Positions 24,163 to 33,209 are shown, numbered from the stretch's first letter. The stretch is DNA of 49,871 nucleotides from Betaproteobacteria bacterium (GCA_025356695.1 JANXSE010000397.1:1-49871), one strand, 5' to 3'. Notes: a model not told the origin generated them from the letters alone. Made by a program: numbers and translations.

Positions 24163-24168
24163 TAAAAT
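24163..24168 (+). promoter_or_regulatory. Putative -10 element for the tsaB operon
   Basis: TAAAAT in CGGGTAAAATTGCG, 28 nt before the GTG start at 24196. Its position supports the GTG start over the in-frame TTG at 24175, which would lie at the transcription start. A TTGTCA lies 23 nt upstream, too far for standard spacing. Confidence 0.4.
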
Positions 24169-24195
24169 TGCGGTTTGCATGGCCATTGTCATTCC

Positions 24196-24867
24196 GTGAA
24201 CATCCTTGCACTTGAAGCATCGACCGAGCTGTGTTCTGCCGCGCTGTGGCGCGACGGCCGCGTCGACGCGCGCGAAGCGCTTGAGGGCCAGCGCAACTCC
24301 GAAGTGCTGCTGCCGATGGTCGACGAGTTGCTGGCAGCCCACGGCGTCAAGCGCGGCGATCTGAATGGCATTGCCTTCGGCGCGGGGCCCGGCGCGTTTA
24401 CCGGTTTGCGCATCGCCTGCGGCGTGGCGCAGGGCATCGCTTTTGGCGGCGGTCTGCCGGTTACCGGTGTGGTGACGCTGTGCGCGCTGGCGGAGGCGGC
24501 GCAGGCGCCGCGCGTCGTCTGCTGCCTCGATGCGCGCATGGGCGAGATTTATCACGCCGCCTATGAAAAGGACGGCGACGACTGGCGCGAGGTCTGCGCG
24601 CCCGGCCTGTGCAAGCCGGATGCCGCCCCTGCATTGAGCGGTGACGGCTGGGCGGGTTGCGGCAGCGGATTTGCGGCGTTTCGCGACGTGCTGCTGCGGC
24701 GCTACGGTCAGCAGCTCGAACGCGTGATCGACGGCGTGGTGCCGCATGCGCGTGAAGTTGCCGTGCTGGCGGCGCGCGCGTTTGCGCGCGGCGAGGCGGG
24801 GGCGGCAGAATTGGCCGCGCCGCTTTATGTGCGCAACAAGGTGGCGCTGAAGGTGGATGAACGATGA
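24196..24867 (+). CDS. tsaB: tRNA threonylcarbamoyladenosine biosynthesis protein TsaB
   Basis: A 223-residue partner of TsaD in the t6A37 modification of ANN-decoding tRNAs. The N-terminus ILALEASTELCSAAL, the GQRNSEVLLPMVDELL segment and the characteristic FGAGPGAFTGLRIACGVAQG motif are all present, along with a DARMGEIYHAAY segment. The GTG start gives VNILALEAST, matching the family's MxILALE start. First gene of a tsaB-rimI-uracil glycosylase operon, a common arrangement in betaproteobacteria. Confidence 0.95.
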   Translation: MNILALEASTELCSAALWRDGRVDAREALEGQRNSEVLLPMVDELLAAHGVKRGDLNGIAFGAGPGAFTGLRIACGVAQGIAFGGGLPVTGVVTLCALAEAAQAPRVVCCLDARMGEIYHAAYEKDGDDWREVCAPGLCKPDAAPALSGDGWAGCGSGFAAFRDVLLRRYGQQLERVIDGVVPHAREVAVLAARAFARGEAGAAELAAPLYVRNKVALKVDER

Positions 24868-24931
24868 GCGTGTTCATTGCACACTCGGTTGTCGGCACGG
24901 GAGCGTCGGCATGAGTGCCAACGTTTTATTT

Positions 24932-25000
24932 GCCCGTGCGAAGACACGGGCCCAATCGCTTCCTTCCCTCGCAGCGCGGGGGAAGGAATGTGGATGGGGG
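24932..25000 (+). repeat. REP-like double hairpin between tsaB and rimI
   Basis: Two perfect inverted repeats. GCCCGTG/CACGGGC with a 6-nt loop is at 24932-24951, and TTCCTTCCC/GGGAAGGAA with an 11-nt loop is at 24960-24988, followed by TGTGGATGGGGG. The second resembles the element at 42158-42193 in layout (9-bp C-rich/G-rich stem, then a G-rich tail), so both may belong to one family of repetitive extragenic palindromes. Confidence 0.6.
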
Positions 25001-25005
25001 CACAA

Positions 25006-25470
25006 ATGAGCGCACTGTTGCGCGCAGCGCCGCAGTTCCGCCGCATGGTTGCTGCCGACCTCGACGCCGTGATGGCGATCGAGAACGTCGTCTACCCGCA
25101 CCCGTGGACGCGCGGCAACTTCAGTGATTCGCTCAAAGAGGGCTACCACTGCTGGGCGCTGGAACTGGGCGGCGAACTGATTGGTTACAGCGTGGTTGCC
25201 ATCGCGGTGGGCGAGGCGCATCTGCTCAACCTGAGCATTGCGGCAGCGTGGCAGCGGCACGGCTACGGGCGCAAGCTGCTCGAATTCGTCATCAGGCTGG
25301 CGCGCGATTTCAGCGCGAGCAAAATGTATCTTGAGGTACGGCCGTCGAACGAGGCGGGCCGTTGCCTCTATGCCGGTGCAAAGTTTCGCGAGATCGGGCG
25401 CCGCCGCGGGTATTATCCGGACAAAGGCAGACCCGAGGACGCCGTTGTCATGGAGCTTGAACTGGCATGA
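25006..25470 (+). CDS. rimI: Ribosomal-protein S18-alanine N-acetyltransferase RimI
   Basis: A 154-residue GNAT acetyltransferase, expected to acetylate the N-terminal Ala of ribosomal protein S18. Segments are FRRMVAADLDAVMAIENVVY, PWTRGNFSDSLKEGYHCW, LLNLSIAAAWQRHGYGRKLL (acetyl-CoA-binding Q/RxxGxG) and YLEVRPSNEAGRCLYAGAKF followed by GRRRGYYPD, all RimI-like. The ATG 25006 start excludes 43 upstream codons that are derived from the REP-like element; it agrees with the family's N-terminus. It overlaps the next start by 4 nt. Confidence 0.94.
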   Translation: MSALLRAAPQFRRMVAADLDAVMAIENVVYPHPWTRGNFSDSLKEGYHCWALELGGELIGYSVVAIAVGEAHLLNLSIAAAWQRHGYGRKLLEFVIRLARDFSASKMYLEVRPSNEAGRCLYAGAKFREIGRRRGYYPDKGRPEDAVVMELELA

Positions 25471-26279
25471 GCGCATCGCGCGAAGACATACTGCAGGAAC
25501 TGGGCCTGTGGCCGCAGTGGCGGCGCCGCGATGCGCCGGTTCCTGGTGCTGATAGCGTGGGCGATCCGCCTGCGGCCGTTGAGGCGGTGGCGGCGCTGGT
25601 GCTCGCGGCGCGGGTGGCACCGTCGCGCAGTGCGGCCCCGGCCACGACAATGAATAGTGCGCCGGTGCTGCCGCTCGACGTGCGCACTGCGGAAATCGCG
25701 CGCATGGAATGGCCGCAGCTCAAACAATGCGTTGGCGATTGCGTGGCCTGTCCGTTGCACAAAGGCCGCCACAAAACCGTGTTCGGTGTCGGCGACGAGC
25801 AGGCCAACTGGTTGTTCGTCGGCGAAGGCCCCGGCGCCGATGAAGACGCAAAGGGCGAGCCTTTCGTCGGCCAGGCCGGCAAGCTGCTCGATAATATGCT
25901 TGCCGCGATCAAACTGAAACGCGGTGAAAACGTTTACATCGCCAACGTCGTCAAATGCCGGCCGCCGAACAACCGCAATCCGGAGACGGCCGAGGTGGCG
26001 CAATGCGAACCTTATCTGCACCGCCAGATCGAGCTGATCCGGCCGAAGCTGATCATTGCGCTGGGCAAGGTCGCCGCCGTCAATCTGCTCAAACGCGAAG
26101 CCTCGGTCACCAGCATGCGCGGCAAGCTACACGATTACCGCGGTACGCCGATGATTGTGACCTATCACCCGGCCTATCTGCTGCGCAGCCTGCCAGAGAA
26201 GGCGCGGGCCTGGGAAGACCTGTGTTTTGCGGTGGAAACGATGCAGGGCTTGCAATCCGCAGAGATCGCCCCCACGTAG
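25467..26279 (+). CDS. Family-4-type uracil-DNA glycosylase
   Basis: A 270-residue uracil-DNA glycosylase of the Fe-S cluster type, which removes uracil from DNA. The N-terminal 80 residues are a Pro/Ala-rich linker. Catalytic and structural parts are FVGEGPGADEDAKGEPFVGQ and AGKLLDNML, VVKCRPPNNRNPE and IVTYHPAYLLR. Cysteines in KQCVGDCVACPLHKGR and KCRPPN/VAQCEPYL fit the iron-sulfur ligands. ATGA overlap with rimI at 25467 shows translational coupling. Homologous N-terminally extended proteins occur in this operon in other betaproteobacteria. Confidence 0.92.
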   Translation: MSASREDILQELGLWPQWRRRDAPVPGADSVGDPPAAVEAVAALVLAARVAPSRSAAPATTMNSAPVLPLDVRTAEIARMEWPQLKQCVGDCVACPLHKGRHKTVFGVGDEQANWLFVGEGPGADEDAKGEPFVGQAGKLLDNMLAAIKLKRGENVYIANVVKCRPPNNRNPETAEVAQCEPYLHRQIELIRPKLIIALGKVAAVNLLKREASVTSMRGKLHDYRGTPMIVTYHPAYLLRSLPEKARAWEDLCFAVETMQGLQSAEIAPT

Positions 26280-26311
26280 ACGCTGCAGTCCATCCTTTTG
26301 AGGAGAAGTTG

Positions 26312-26929
26312 ATGAAAAGAACATTCGTGTCGGTTTTGTTGCTGGTGGCGACGCTGGGCCTGGGCGGTTGCGGCTATAACACCATGCAGGCGGGCGACCA
26401 GCAGATCAAGGCGGCGTGGGCCGAGGTGGTCAACCAGTATCAGCGTCGCGCCGATCTGGTGCCTAACCTTGTGAATGTCGTGAAGGGTTTCGCGCAGCAG
26501 GAGAAAGACGTTTTTATCGGCGTCACCGAGGCGCGCTCGAAAGCCACCGGCATTCAGGCGACGGCAGAACTCGTCAATAACCCGGAAGCATTCAAGAAAT
26601 TCCAGGCAGCGCAGAGCGAATTGTCGGCCGGGTTGGGCCGATTGATGGCTATTTCCGAAAATTACCCGCAACTCAAGTCGGATGCGAATTTCCGCGAACT
26701 GCAGGCGCAGCTTGAGGGCACCGAAAACCGGATTACCGTGGCGCGTAACCGTTACATCAAGGCGGTGCAGGAGTACAACACCGCAGTGGTGCAGTTCCCG
26801 GGCAACCTGACGGCGATGATTTTCGGCTTCAAGGAAAAAGCGCAGTTCACTGTCGAGAACGAAAAAGCCATTTCGACCGCGCCTAAAGTCGAATTCAATA
26901 CAACGCCGGTTCCCGCGGCGCCGAAATAA
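26312..26929 (+). CDS. lemA: LemA family lipoprotein
   Basis: A 205-residue LemA-family protein, here with a lipoprotein leader (MKRTFVSVLLLVATLGLGGC, Cys20 lipobox) where many LemA proteins have a plain membrane anchor. The body is coiled-coil/helical: VNQYQRRADLVPNLVNVVKG, AQSELSAGLGRLMAISENYP, LEGTENRITVARNRYIKAVQ and PGNLTAMIFGFKEKAQF are diagnostic. AGGAGAAG ribosome-binding site. First of a LemA-TPM-TPM operon, an arrangement found widely; the family's biochemical role is unclear. Confidence 0.95.
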   Translation: MKRTFVSVLLLVATLGLGGCGYNTMQAGDQQIKAAWAEVVNQYQRRADLVPNLVNVVKGFAQQEKDVFIGVTEARSKATGIQATAELVNNPEAFKKFQAAQSELSAGLGRLMAISENYPQLKSDANFRELQAQLEGTENRITVARNRYIKAVQEYNTAVVQFPGNLTAMIFGFKEKAQFTVENEKAISTAPKVEFNTTPVPAAPK

Positions 26930-26942
26930 ACACCGCAACGCC

Positions 26943-27806
26943 ATGACCGCCCTGCGCGCGATCGCCGGCAGGCTGCTGCGACCATTGCTGGTCGCGGCAC
27001 TGCTGGTTTTGCCTTTGGCGGCGAGTGCCGATGTCGGGGTGCCGCCGCTGAAAACACGCGTTACCGATCTCACCGGCACGCTCGACACTGCGCAGAAGTC
27101 CACGCTCGAACAGACGCTCACCGCAATCGAGAAGCGCAAGGGCGCGCAGGTGGCGGTGCTGATGCTCCCCACGACCCAGCCCGAAACCGTCGAGCAGTAT
27201 GCGGTGCGCGTCGAGGAAACCTGGAAACTCGGCCGCAAGGGCGTCGATGACAGCGTGCTGCTGGTGATTGCCAAGGACGACCGCAAACTCAAGATCGAAG
27301 TCGGTTACGGTCTCGAAGGCGTGCTGCCCGATGCGATTGCCAAGCGCATCATCGACGAGGAAATCGTGCCGCGTTTCAAGCAGGGTGATTTCTACGGCGG
27401 CGTCAGCGCCGGCGTCGAACGTATCACCAGGGTAATCGACGGCGAGGCGCTGCCGCCGCCGAAAACCGCAGCTTCGCAGCAACACGGCGGCACCGATTTC
27501 AATAATCTGTTCGTAATCGGTTTTGTGGTGGTGATCGTGGCCGGCGGCATTCTGCGCGCGATTTTCGGCAGCTTCATCGGCGCCGGCATTGTCAGCGTCA
27601 TAGTCGGCATTATTGCCTGGAGCGTGGCCGGCGCATTACTGATTGCCGTAGTCGCTGCGGTCATTGCATTTATCTTCACTGTGGCCGGCGGGGGCAGCGG
27701 CGGCGGTGGATTCAGCAGCGGCGGTGGCGGATTCAGCAGTGGTGGCGGCGGTTTCAGTGGCGGTGGCGGCGGTTCGGGCGGCGGCGGCGCGTCGGGGAGC
27801 TGGTGA
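26943..27806 (+). CDS. TPM-domain (YgcG-type) membrane protein with Gly-rich tail
   Basis: A 287-residue protein with a signal peptide (MTALRAIAGRLLRPLLVAAL, cleavage near ASAD), a TPM domain (about residues 35-160: VTDLTGTLDTAQKSTLEQTL, QVAVLMLPTTQPE, IEVGYGLEGVLPDAIAKRII), two or three C-terminal transmembrane segments (VIGFVVVIVAGGILRAIF, IVSVIVGIIAWSVAGALLIA, IAFIFTVAGG), and a tail of repeated GGGGFSS units. The tail ends SGSW. Starts 13 nt after LemA, so co-transcribed. Proposed phosphatase or membrane-stress roles of the family are not established. Confidence 0.92.
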   Translation: MTALRAIAGRLLRPLLVAALLVLPLAASADVGVPPLKTRVTDLTGTLDTAQKSTLEQTLTAIEKRKGAQVAVLMLPTTQPETVEQYAVRVEETWKLGRKGVDDSVLLVIAKDDRKLKIEVGYGLEGVLPDAIAKRIIDEEIVPRFKQGDFYGGVSAGVERITRVIDGEALPPPKTAASQQHGGTDFNNLFVIGFVVVIVAGGILRAIFGSFIGAGIVSVIVGIIAWSVAGALLIAVVAAVIAFIFTVAGGGSGGGGFSSGGGGFSSGGGGFSGGGGGSGGGGASGSW

Positions 27807-27807
27807 A

Positions 27808-28305
27808 ATGAACGCGAAACGCATACTCAGGCATCTGTTCACGCCGCACTGGATCGTTAACCGCGCATTCCCGAAAAGCGTGCTGGCGGCGATTGAAGCG
27901 GCGATCGCGGCCTCGGAAACAGCGCACGACGGCGAACTGCGCTTTGCGGTCGAGGCGGCGCTGCATCCGGCGCTGTTGTGGCGCGGCCAGACCACACGCG
28001 CGCGCGCCGAAGAATTGTTCGCCTCGCTGCGGGTGTGGGACACCGCGCACAACAGCGGCGTGCTGATCTACGTGCAACTGGTCGACCGGCGCATCGAAAT
28101 CGTCGCCGACCGCGGCGTCAGCGCGCTGGTCGGGCAGACACAATGGGACGCCATCTGCCGGCGCATGGAGGCGGCGTTTCGCCAGCGGCGATTCGAAGCG
28201 GGCGCACTGGCTGCAATCAACGAAATCACCGCGCTGCTCAAAGCGCATTTTCCGCCGTTGGGCGATAACCCCAACGAGCTGTCGGACAAGCCGGTCGTTC
28301 TTTAG
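27808..28305 (+). CDS. TPM-domain protein, short soluble form
   Basis: A 165-residue TPM-domain protein without a signal peptide or transmembrane segments. Segments are FTPHWIVNRAFPKSVLAAIE, ELRFAVEAALHPALLWRG, VWDTAHNSGVLIYVQLVDRR and IEIVADRGVSALVGQTQWDA; the last two are conserved in TPM proteins. ATG 27808 lies 1 nt past the stop of the previous TPM gene, so coupled. Followed by a small hairpin (28313-28326) with no T-run. Third gene of the LemA-TPM-TPM operon. Confidence 0.9.
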   Translation: MNAKRILRHLFTPHWIVNRAFPKSVLAAIEAAIAASETAHDGELRFAVEAALHPALLWRGQTTRARAEELFASLRVWDTAHNSGVLIYVQLVDRRIEIVADRGVSALVGQTQWDAICRRMEAAFRQRRFEAGALAAINEITALLKAHFPPLGDNPNELSDKPVVL

Positions 28306-28370
28306 ACGGCTGCGGGCGTTTGCCCGTGTGTGCAACCGGTCCACGCCTTACGCCCCCGCGCCACTGCTGC

Positions 28371-28376
28371 TAAAAT
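28371..28376 (+). promoter_or_regulatory. Putative -10 element for the MoxR/vWA pair
   Basis: TAAAAT in TGCTAAAATGTCGG, about 104 nt before the ATG at 28480. TTACGC 17 nt upstream is a poor -35. The 104-nt leader holds a palindrome TGCACCTGGTGCA and two copies of GGGTTTCC. Confidence 0.35.
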
Positions 28377-28479
28377 GTCGGTGTTGGCGGCCGCATTGCA
28401 CCTGGTGCACATGGGGTTTCCGAAGAATCCCGGGTTTCCCTCGAAAATCTGTGCCCATAGTGGCTGAAGTGGAATAGTG

Positions 28480-29328
28480 ATGACAACTGCTGCCAAACGC
28501 GTGCGTGGCGTCGAGCACGATATCCTGCAAATGCCGCAGGCGAGCGATGTCGCTCCTTATTACGAACCGCAGGCCAACGAAGTCGCCATCTTCGAGGCCG
28601 CTTATCGCAAGCGCCTGCCGATCATGCTGAAGGGCCCGACCGGCTGCGGCAAAACGCGCTTTCTCGAATACATGGCCTACCAGTTAAAGCGTCCGCTGGT
28701 GACCGTGTCCTGTCATGAAGATTTGACAAGTTCCGACCTCGTCGGCCGTTTCCTCATCGAAGGCGCGGAAACCGTCTGGCACGACGGCCCGCTGACGCGT
28801 TCGGTGAAGGCCGGTGCGATTTGTTACCTCGACGAAATCGTCGAGGCACGCACTGACTCGACCGTGGTGATCCACGCCTTGACCGACCACCGCCGCAAGC
28901 TGTCGATCGAAAAAAAGGGTCAGGAGATCGATGCGCACGAGGATTTCCTGCTCGTCATTTCGTACAACCCCGGTTATCAGACCGTGTTGAAAGACCTGAA
29001 GCCCTCGACCAAGCAGCGCTTCATCGCCATCAATTTCGATTTTCCGGCTGAAGAAACCGAGCGCAAGATCGTTGCCAACGAAGTGCCGGGTGTCGCGCCC
29101 GATCTGGTGGCGAAGCTGGTCGCTGCGGGGCGCAAGGCGCGCCTGTTGAAAGACCACGGCCTCGAAGAGGCGACCTCGACGCGCGCGCTGGTCTACGCCG
29201 CGAAAATGATCAGTGCCGGCCTCGATCCGGTCACCGCCTGCCAGGTCGCAATGGTGAACCCGCTGACCGACGATATCGAGCTGTCCGAGGCGATGCTCGA
29301 AATCGTCAAGGCACATTTCCCCGCTTGA
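28480..29328 (+). CDS. MoxR-family AAA+ ATPase, CbbQ/NorQ type
   Basis: A 282-residue AAA+ ATPase that would use ATP to remodel or activate a partner enzyme together with the vWA protein encoded next. Walker A GPTGCGKT at residues 52-59, then [18 protein letters not shown], Walker B AICYLDEI at about 113-120, then [20 protein letters not shown] and the sensor/arginine regions. CbbQ-like [14 protein letters not shown] and [10 protein letters not shown] are typical. ATG 28480 is preferred to the adjacent GTG. The first of a two-gene unit; which enzyme it serves is unknown because no rubisco or NO reductase genes lie in the window. Confidence 0.93.
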   Translation: MTTAAKRVRGVEHDILQMPQASDVAPYYEPQANEVAIFEAAYRKRLPIMLKGPTGCGKTRFLEYMAYQLKRPLVTVSCHEDLTSSDLVGRFLIEGAETVWHDGPLTRSVKAGAICYLDEIVEARTDSTVVIHALTDHRRKLSIEKKGQEIDAHEDFLLVISYNPGYQTVLKDLKPSTKQRFIAINFDFPAEETERKIVANEVPGVAPDLVAKLVAAGRKARLLKDHGLEEATSTRALVYAAKMISAGLDPVTACQVAMVNPLTDDIELSEAMLEIVKAHFPA

Positions 29329-29347
29329 TCACGCGCGAAACACCGGC

Positions 29348-31867
29348 GTGACAGGCAATTCCAGTTCGGTCGACAAGGCGCTCGAGGCAATCGCGGCGCT
29401 GAGCGGACGTTCGCACCGCGAAGCGCTGGCTATTCTGCCGACCATCCAGCGGCACGGCGAACAGACGCTCAATGCGTGGCTGACGGCGGCGCGCCGACTG
29501 CTTGAATACGACATCGATGCCGGCGGCGCCTTCGTGCAGGGCACGCGCGAAGCCGAACACATCTCCGAAACCGTGATGCCGTGGACAGCGCAGGCACTGC
29601 GTTTTCTGCAGTGGCCGGCGGCCACCGCGGCGCTCGACGGTTTCATGAAAAATCTCCCGCGGGCCTTCGGCACGCTCGGTCACGCCGGCGAGCCGCGCTG
29701 GGCGGAGATCGGTTTGACCTGGTACGGACGCCACGCCGAGAGCGGGCGCATGTATTTCAACACGCCGGTGCTTGATCTCGCCGGACGCCAGGGCATCGCC
29801 GGCATCGAGCAGTTGTGCGCGCCGCTCGAAGAAATGTACGAAGGCCGCAAGCTGATGCTGGCGACTTATCTGCCCGGCGCGGTGCGCGTGCGCAACCTGC
29901 TCGGTGCGCAGGCGATCCTGCCGTGGGCGACGCGCGGCGCCGACATCATGCAGGCCGGCCGCGTGCGCGGCGAAGCCTACTTCCGCCTCGAAAGCGAAGA
30001 GAGCCTGTCGGCGTTGATCGACCATCTGCCGGGTTTCCGCATGGCCGACCGCAACCACCTGCTCGGGCTGCTGCTCGAGATCTGGTTCGAGCGCAAATTT
30101 GATCTGAAGGAAGGCGCGTGGTCGCCGGAGAAAGGCAGGCCTTTCGTCGAGACCGACGGCCGCAGTCTGTTCCTGCCGGCGGTGATGCCCGACCGCGAAG
30201 AGGCGATACTCGCCGTGCTGCACTCGGCCGGCCGCATTGCCTTCGGCAGCTTCGAGCGTTCCGCGCTCGACACCATATTCCGCGAAACCGGCCTCGAACT
30301 GCCGGGCAACGGCGCAATCTCGTGGGCGCCGCTCTACGAACGTTACGGCGAAGACCTGTTGCGCTTCCAGTTGTTGTTCGATCTTTGCGACGATTTGCGC
30401 ATTGATTGCCGCGTGCAAAGCGTGGTGCCGAACTTTCTCAGCCGCCTTTATGCGACGGGCTTTGAGCACCGTGTGCGTTTGCTGGATGCGCGGCCCTATT
30501 ACGAAGCGGCGCTGACTTCGGTGCGTGGTGCATTGGCGCATTTCCGCGGTGAGATGATCGATCTTCCCGGTTTCGATCCGCGCCTGAAGCCGTTGTTCGA
30601 ACCGGCCGCGACGCTGGCCGACGCCTTCCGCATTGCCAATGAACTCTACGCGAATACGATACTTTCTCCGGTGATCGATCCCGAGGTGTTCCGCAGTTGT
30701 TATCTGCCGGGCCGCGCGCCGAATGCCGCGCGCGCCGTGCACGCGCAGGAGGGCGACGACCAGCCGCAGCAGACCAAGGCCGGCGCCGACAGCGAACAGG
30801 AACAAAGCGACGGCGAAGAGAGCAAGGAAGACGAACAGAACGCCGAGAGCGGCGGCGAGCAAAGTGCGGCGCAGGAAAAAACCGTCGCCTCCGACAGCAA
30901 GAGCAGCGGTTCGAGCCGGCAGACCATGCAGCGCACGCAGACGCCGACCGGCGATGAAAAAGGCGGTGCGAAGGGCAAACCCTATCCCGAATGGGATTAC
31001 CGCGAGGGCCGCTACAAGCGCAACTGGTGCTGGGTGCAGGAAAAGCCGCTCACCGATTCGAACATCACCGAAGCCGACCGCCTGATGGCGCAGTACGCGA
31101 TGGCCTTGAAGCGCCTGAAGAAGGCGATCCAGGCGCAAAAGCCGACGCGATTGGCGCCCAAGGTGCGCCAGTTCGACGGCGACGATATCGATCTGAACGC
31201 GGCGATCACCTATGCGGCCGAGCGCCTGGCCGGCATGTCGCCCGAGCCTTCGATTTACCGGCGGCGTGAAATTCGCCAGCGCGATGTTTCGGTCACCCTG
31301 CTCGCCGACATGTCGACCTCGATCATGCAGCATCTGCCCGAGGGCGGCGGGCGCCTCGTCGATCGCATCCGCGCCGGCGTGCTGTTGTTTGCCGAAAGCA
31401 TGGAAGAGGTCGGCGACGCTTACAGCATCGCCGGTTTCTGCTCGAAGTACCGCGACAACGTCAGCTATTACACCATCAAGGAATTCGACCAGCCCTACAC
31501 CACTGAAGTGAAGAGCGTGATCGGCGGCATGTCCGGGCGACTGGCCACGCGCATGGGGGCGGCGATCCGCCACGCCACCGCGCGTTTCGACAAGGTGCAG
31601 AGCCGGCGGCGTTTATTGCTGTTGCTGTCCGACGGCCGTCCCGAGGACTACGACGACGGCGGCGACCGCCGTTATCTGCACGAAGACACGCGCATGGCGG
31701 TGAAGGAGGCGGTGGCCTGCGGCATTCATCCGTACTGCATCACCGTTGACACCATGGCTAACCAGTATCTGCCGCAGATCTTCGGGCCCGGCCACTATAT
31801 GGTGCTCGACCATATCAACAGCCTGCCCAACAAACTGCCCGAGATTTATCTGCGCCTGCGCCGCTAG
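29348..31867 (+). CDS. Von Willebrand factor A protein, CbbO/NorD type
   Basis: An 839-residue partner of the MoxR ATPase. About residues 1-460 are helical and of the CbbO/NorD type (EAIAALSGRSHREALAILPT). A highly charged, Glu/Gln/Ser-rich linker of about 75 residues follows (465-540). Then a YPEWDYREGRYKRNWCWV motif typical of NorD, and a C-terminal vWA domain with the MIDAS motif DMSTS (Asp654, Ser656, Ser658) and LLLSDGRPEDYDDGGD. The start is a GTG at 29348 (MTGNSSS), 19 nt after the ATPase; no strong ribosome-binding site is seen. Expected to bind metal and couple ATPase action to a target enzyme. Confidence 0.9.
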   Translation: MTGNSSSVDKALEAIAALSGRSHREALAILPTIQRHGEQTLNAWLTAARRLLEYDIDAGGAFVQGTREAEHISETVMPWTAQALRFLQWPAATAALDGFMKNLPRAFGTLGHAGEPRWAEIGLTWYGRHAESGRMYFNTPVLDLAGRQGIAGIEQLCAPLEEMYEGRKLMLATYLPGAVRVRNLLGAQAILPWATRGADIMQAGRVRGEAYFRLESEESLSALIDHLPGFRMADRNHLLGLLLEIWFERKFDLKEGAWSPEKGRPFVETDGRSLFLPAVMPDREEAILAVLHSAGRIAFGSFERSALDTIFRETGLELPGNGAISWAPLYERYGEDLLRFQLLFDLCDDLRIDCRVQSVVPNFLSRLYATGFEHRVRLLDARPYYEAALTSVRGALAHFRGEMIDLPGFDPRLKPLFEPAATLADAFRIANELYANTILSPVIDPEVFRSCYLPGRAPNAARAVHAQEGDDQPQQTKAGADSEQEQSDGEESKEDEQNAESGGEQSAAQEKTVASDSKSSGSSRQTMQRTQTPTGDEKGGAKGKPYPEWDYREGRYKRNWCWVQEKPLTDSNITEADRLMAQYAMALKRLKKAIQAQKPTRLAPKVRQFDGDDIDLNAAITYAAERLAGMSPEPSIYRRREIRQRDVSVTLLADMSTSIMQHLPEGGGRLVDRIRAGVLLFAESMEEVGDAYSIAGFCSKYRDNVSYYTIKEFDQPYTTEVKSVIGGMSGRLATRMGAAIRHATARFDKVQSRRRLLLLLSDGRPEDYDDGGDRRYLHEDTRMAVKEAVACGIHPYCITVDTMANQYLPQIFGPGHYMVLDHINSLPNKLPEIYLRLRR

Positions 31868-31897
31868 CAGCCTGCCGGCGCCTGCATGTTCTGCAGG

Positions 31898-33160
31898 CTA
31901 CTTCTTCGACCCGGTCGGGATCTGTGGCAGCGGGCCTTCGCGCAGGTTCATGTAGTGCTGTTCGCGCACCAGCGTCATCGCCGACGACAGGAAGAGGCCG
32001 AACAGTGCGATCACGGTGTAGATCGAAAACTCCATCTTGATCAGCAGTGCATAGACGCCGAGCATGACGAGGATGCTCAGGTTCTCGTTGAAATTCTGTA
32101 CCGCGATTGAATGCCCCGCACCCATCAGCAGATGGCCGCGGTGTTGCAGCAGGGCGTTCATCGGCACGACGAAGTAACCGGCGAGGCCGCCGACCACCGT
32201 CATCAGCAGCATGGCGAGATAAACGTTTTTGACGAAGAGCATGAAGATGACGATGATGCCCATTGTGATGCCCACCGGCAGCACGCTGACGGCGCGGTGC
32301 AGCGGCACGATGCGCGCGGCAATGATGGCGCCAGCGGCGATGCCGACCGCGGTGATGCCCTGCAGGATGGTCGCCTGTGCGAGCGTGTAGCCGAGTGCCA
32401 CCTGCGCCCATTTCAGTACGATAAATTGCAGCGTCGCGCCAGCGCCCCAGAACAGCGTGGTGGTGGCGAGCGAGATCTGGCCGAGTTTGTCGGCCCACAA
32501 CAGGCGCAGTCCGCGCGCGAAATCGCGCACCAGATAAACCGGATTGCGTTCGACCGGCCTGTGCACGAAGCCGGTCAGTGGCACATAAACGTTGAAGACG
32601 GCGGCGATTGCATAGAAGACGATGATCAGCGTGATGGCGATTTCAGGCGCGGTATCAATGCCGGTGTCGATCAGCGGCAGGTCGAAGCCGAGCAGCCGCG
32701 AAGACACCGTTTCGCTGACGAGCGCGCCGCCCAGCACGGTGCCGAGAATGATGGAGCCGACGGTGAGCCCTTCGATCCAGCCGTTGGCGACGACCAGTTT
32801 CGGATGCGGCAGATATTCGGTGAGGATGCCGTATTTGGCCGGCGAGTAGGCCGCGGCGCCGAGGCCGACCACGCCGTAGGCGAGCAGCGGATGCAGGCCG
32901 AACAGCATCATCAGGCAGCCGGCGACCTTGATGCCGTTGGAAATCAGCATCACCTTGCCTTTGGGCATCGAATCGGCGAAGGCGCCGACGAAAGGCGCCA
33001 GCAGCACATACGAAATGGTGAAGAACAGCTTCAGCATCGGCGTCAGCCATGCCGGCGAATCGAGCATCGCGAGCGTGGCGATGGCGGCGACGAGCAGGGC
33101 GTTGTCGGCGAGCGACGAAAAAAACTGCGCCGCCATGATGATGTAGAAACCGAACGGCAT
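31898..33160 (-). CDS. lplT: Lysophospholipid transporter LplT (MFS)
   Basis: A 420-residue inner-membrane MFS transporter that returns lysophosphatidylethanolamine from the periplasmic to the cytoplasmic leaflet. The start MPFGFYIIMAAQFFSSLADN matches the LplT N-terminus, and FADSMPKGKVMLISNGIK, AYSPAKYGILTEYLPHPKL and VANGWIEGLTVGSII are LplT signatures. The ATG at 33160 is preferred over an ATG 31 codons upstream (33253) because the family starts there and an extended -10 lies between. The usual acyltransferase partner (Aas) is not adjacent. Divergent from a LysR regulator. Confidence 0.9.
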   Translation of the reverse strand: MPFGFYIIMAAQFFSSLADNALLVAAIATLAMLDSPAWLTPMLKLFFTISYVLLAPFVGAFADSMPKGKVMLISNGIKVAGCLMMLFGLHPLLAYGVVGLGAAAYSPAKYGILTEYLPHPKLVVANGWIEGLTVGSIILGTVLGGALVSETVSSRLLGFDLPLIDTGIDTAPEIAITLIIVFYAIAAVFNVYVPLTGFVHRPVERNPVYLVRDFARGLRLLWADKLGQISLATTTLFWGAGATLQFIVLKWAQVALGYTLAQATILQGITAVGIAAGAIIAARIVPLHRAVSVLPVGITMGIIVIFMLFVKNVYLAMLLMTVVGGLAGYFVVPMNALLQHRGHLLMGAGHSIAVQNFNENLSILVMLGVYALLIKMEFSIYTVIALFGLFLSSAMTLVREQHYMNLREGPLPQIPTGSKK

Positions 33161-33200
33161 GAATGCGGCCGACCCTCTGCGGGGCGTAATGAGGTGCGTC

Positions 33201-33209
33201 TTTATACCA
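33201..33209 (-). promoter_or_regulatory. Putative extended -10 promoter for lplT
   Basis: TGGTATAAA on the minus strand, an extended TGN-TATAAA, 41 nt upstream of the ATG at 33160. A perfect inverted repeat GCGCACC/GGTGCGC (33226-33232 and 33238-33244) lies just upstream and could be an operator. Confidence 0.4.

Noticed and set aside
27700..27803. Gly-rich repeat DNA at the end of the first TPM gene as a mobile or satellite repeat
   Set aside because: It encodes the GGGGFSS tail that is a normal feature of this TPM family, so it is coding low-complexity sequence.
29306..31573. 755-codon minus-strand open frame across the vWA gene
   Set aside because: Composition is that of an antisense shadow, and the plus-strand frame has a clear MIDAS motif and NorD-type sequence.
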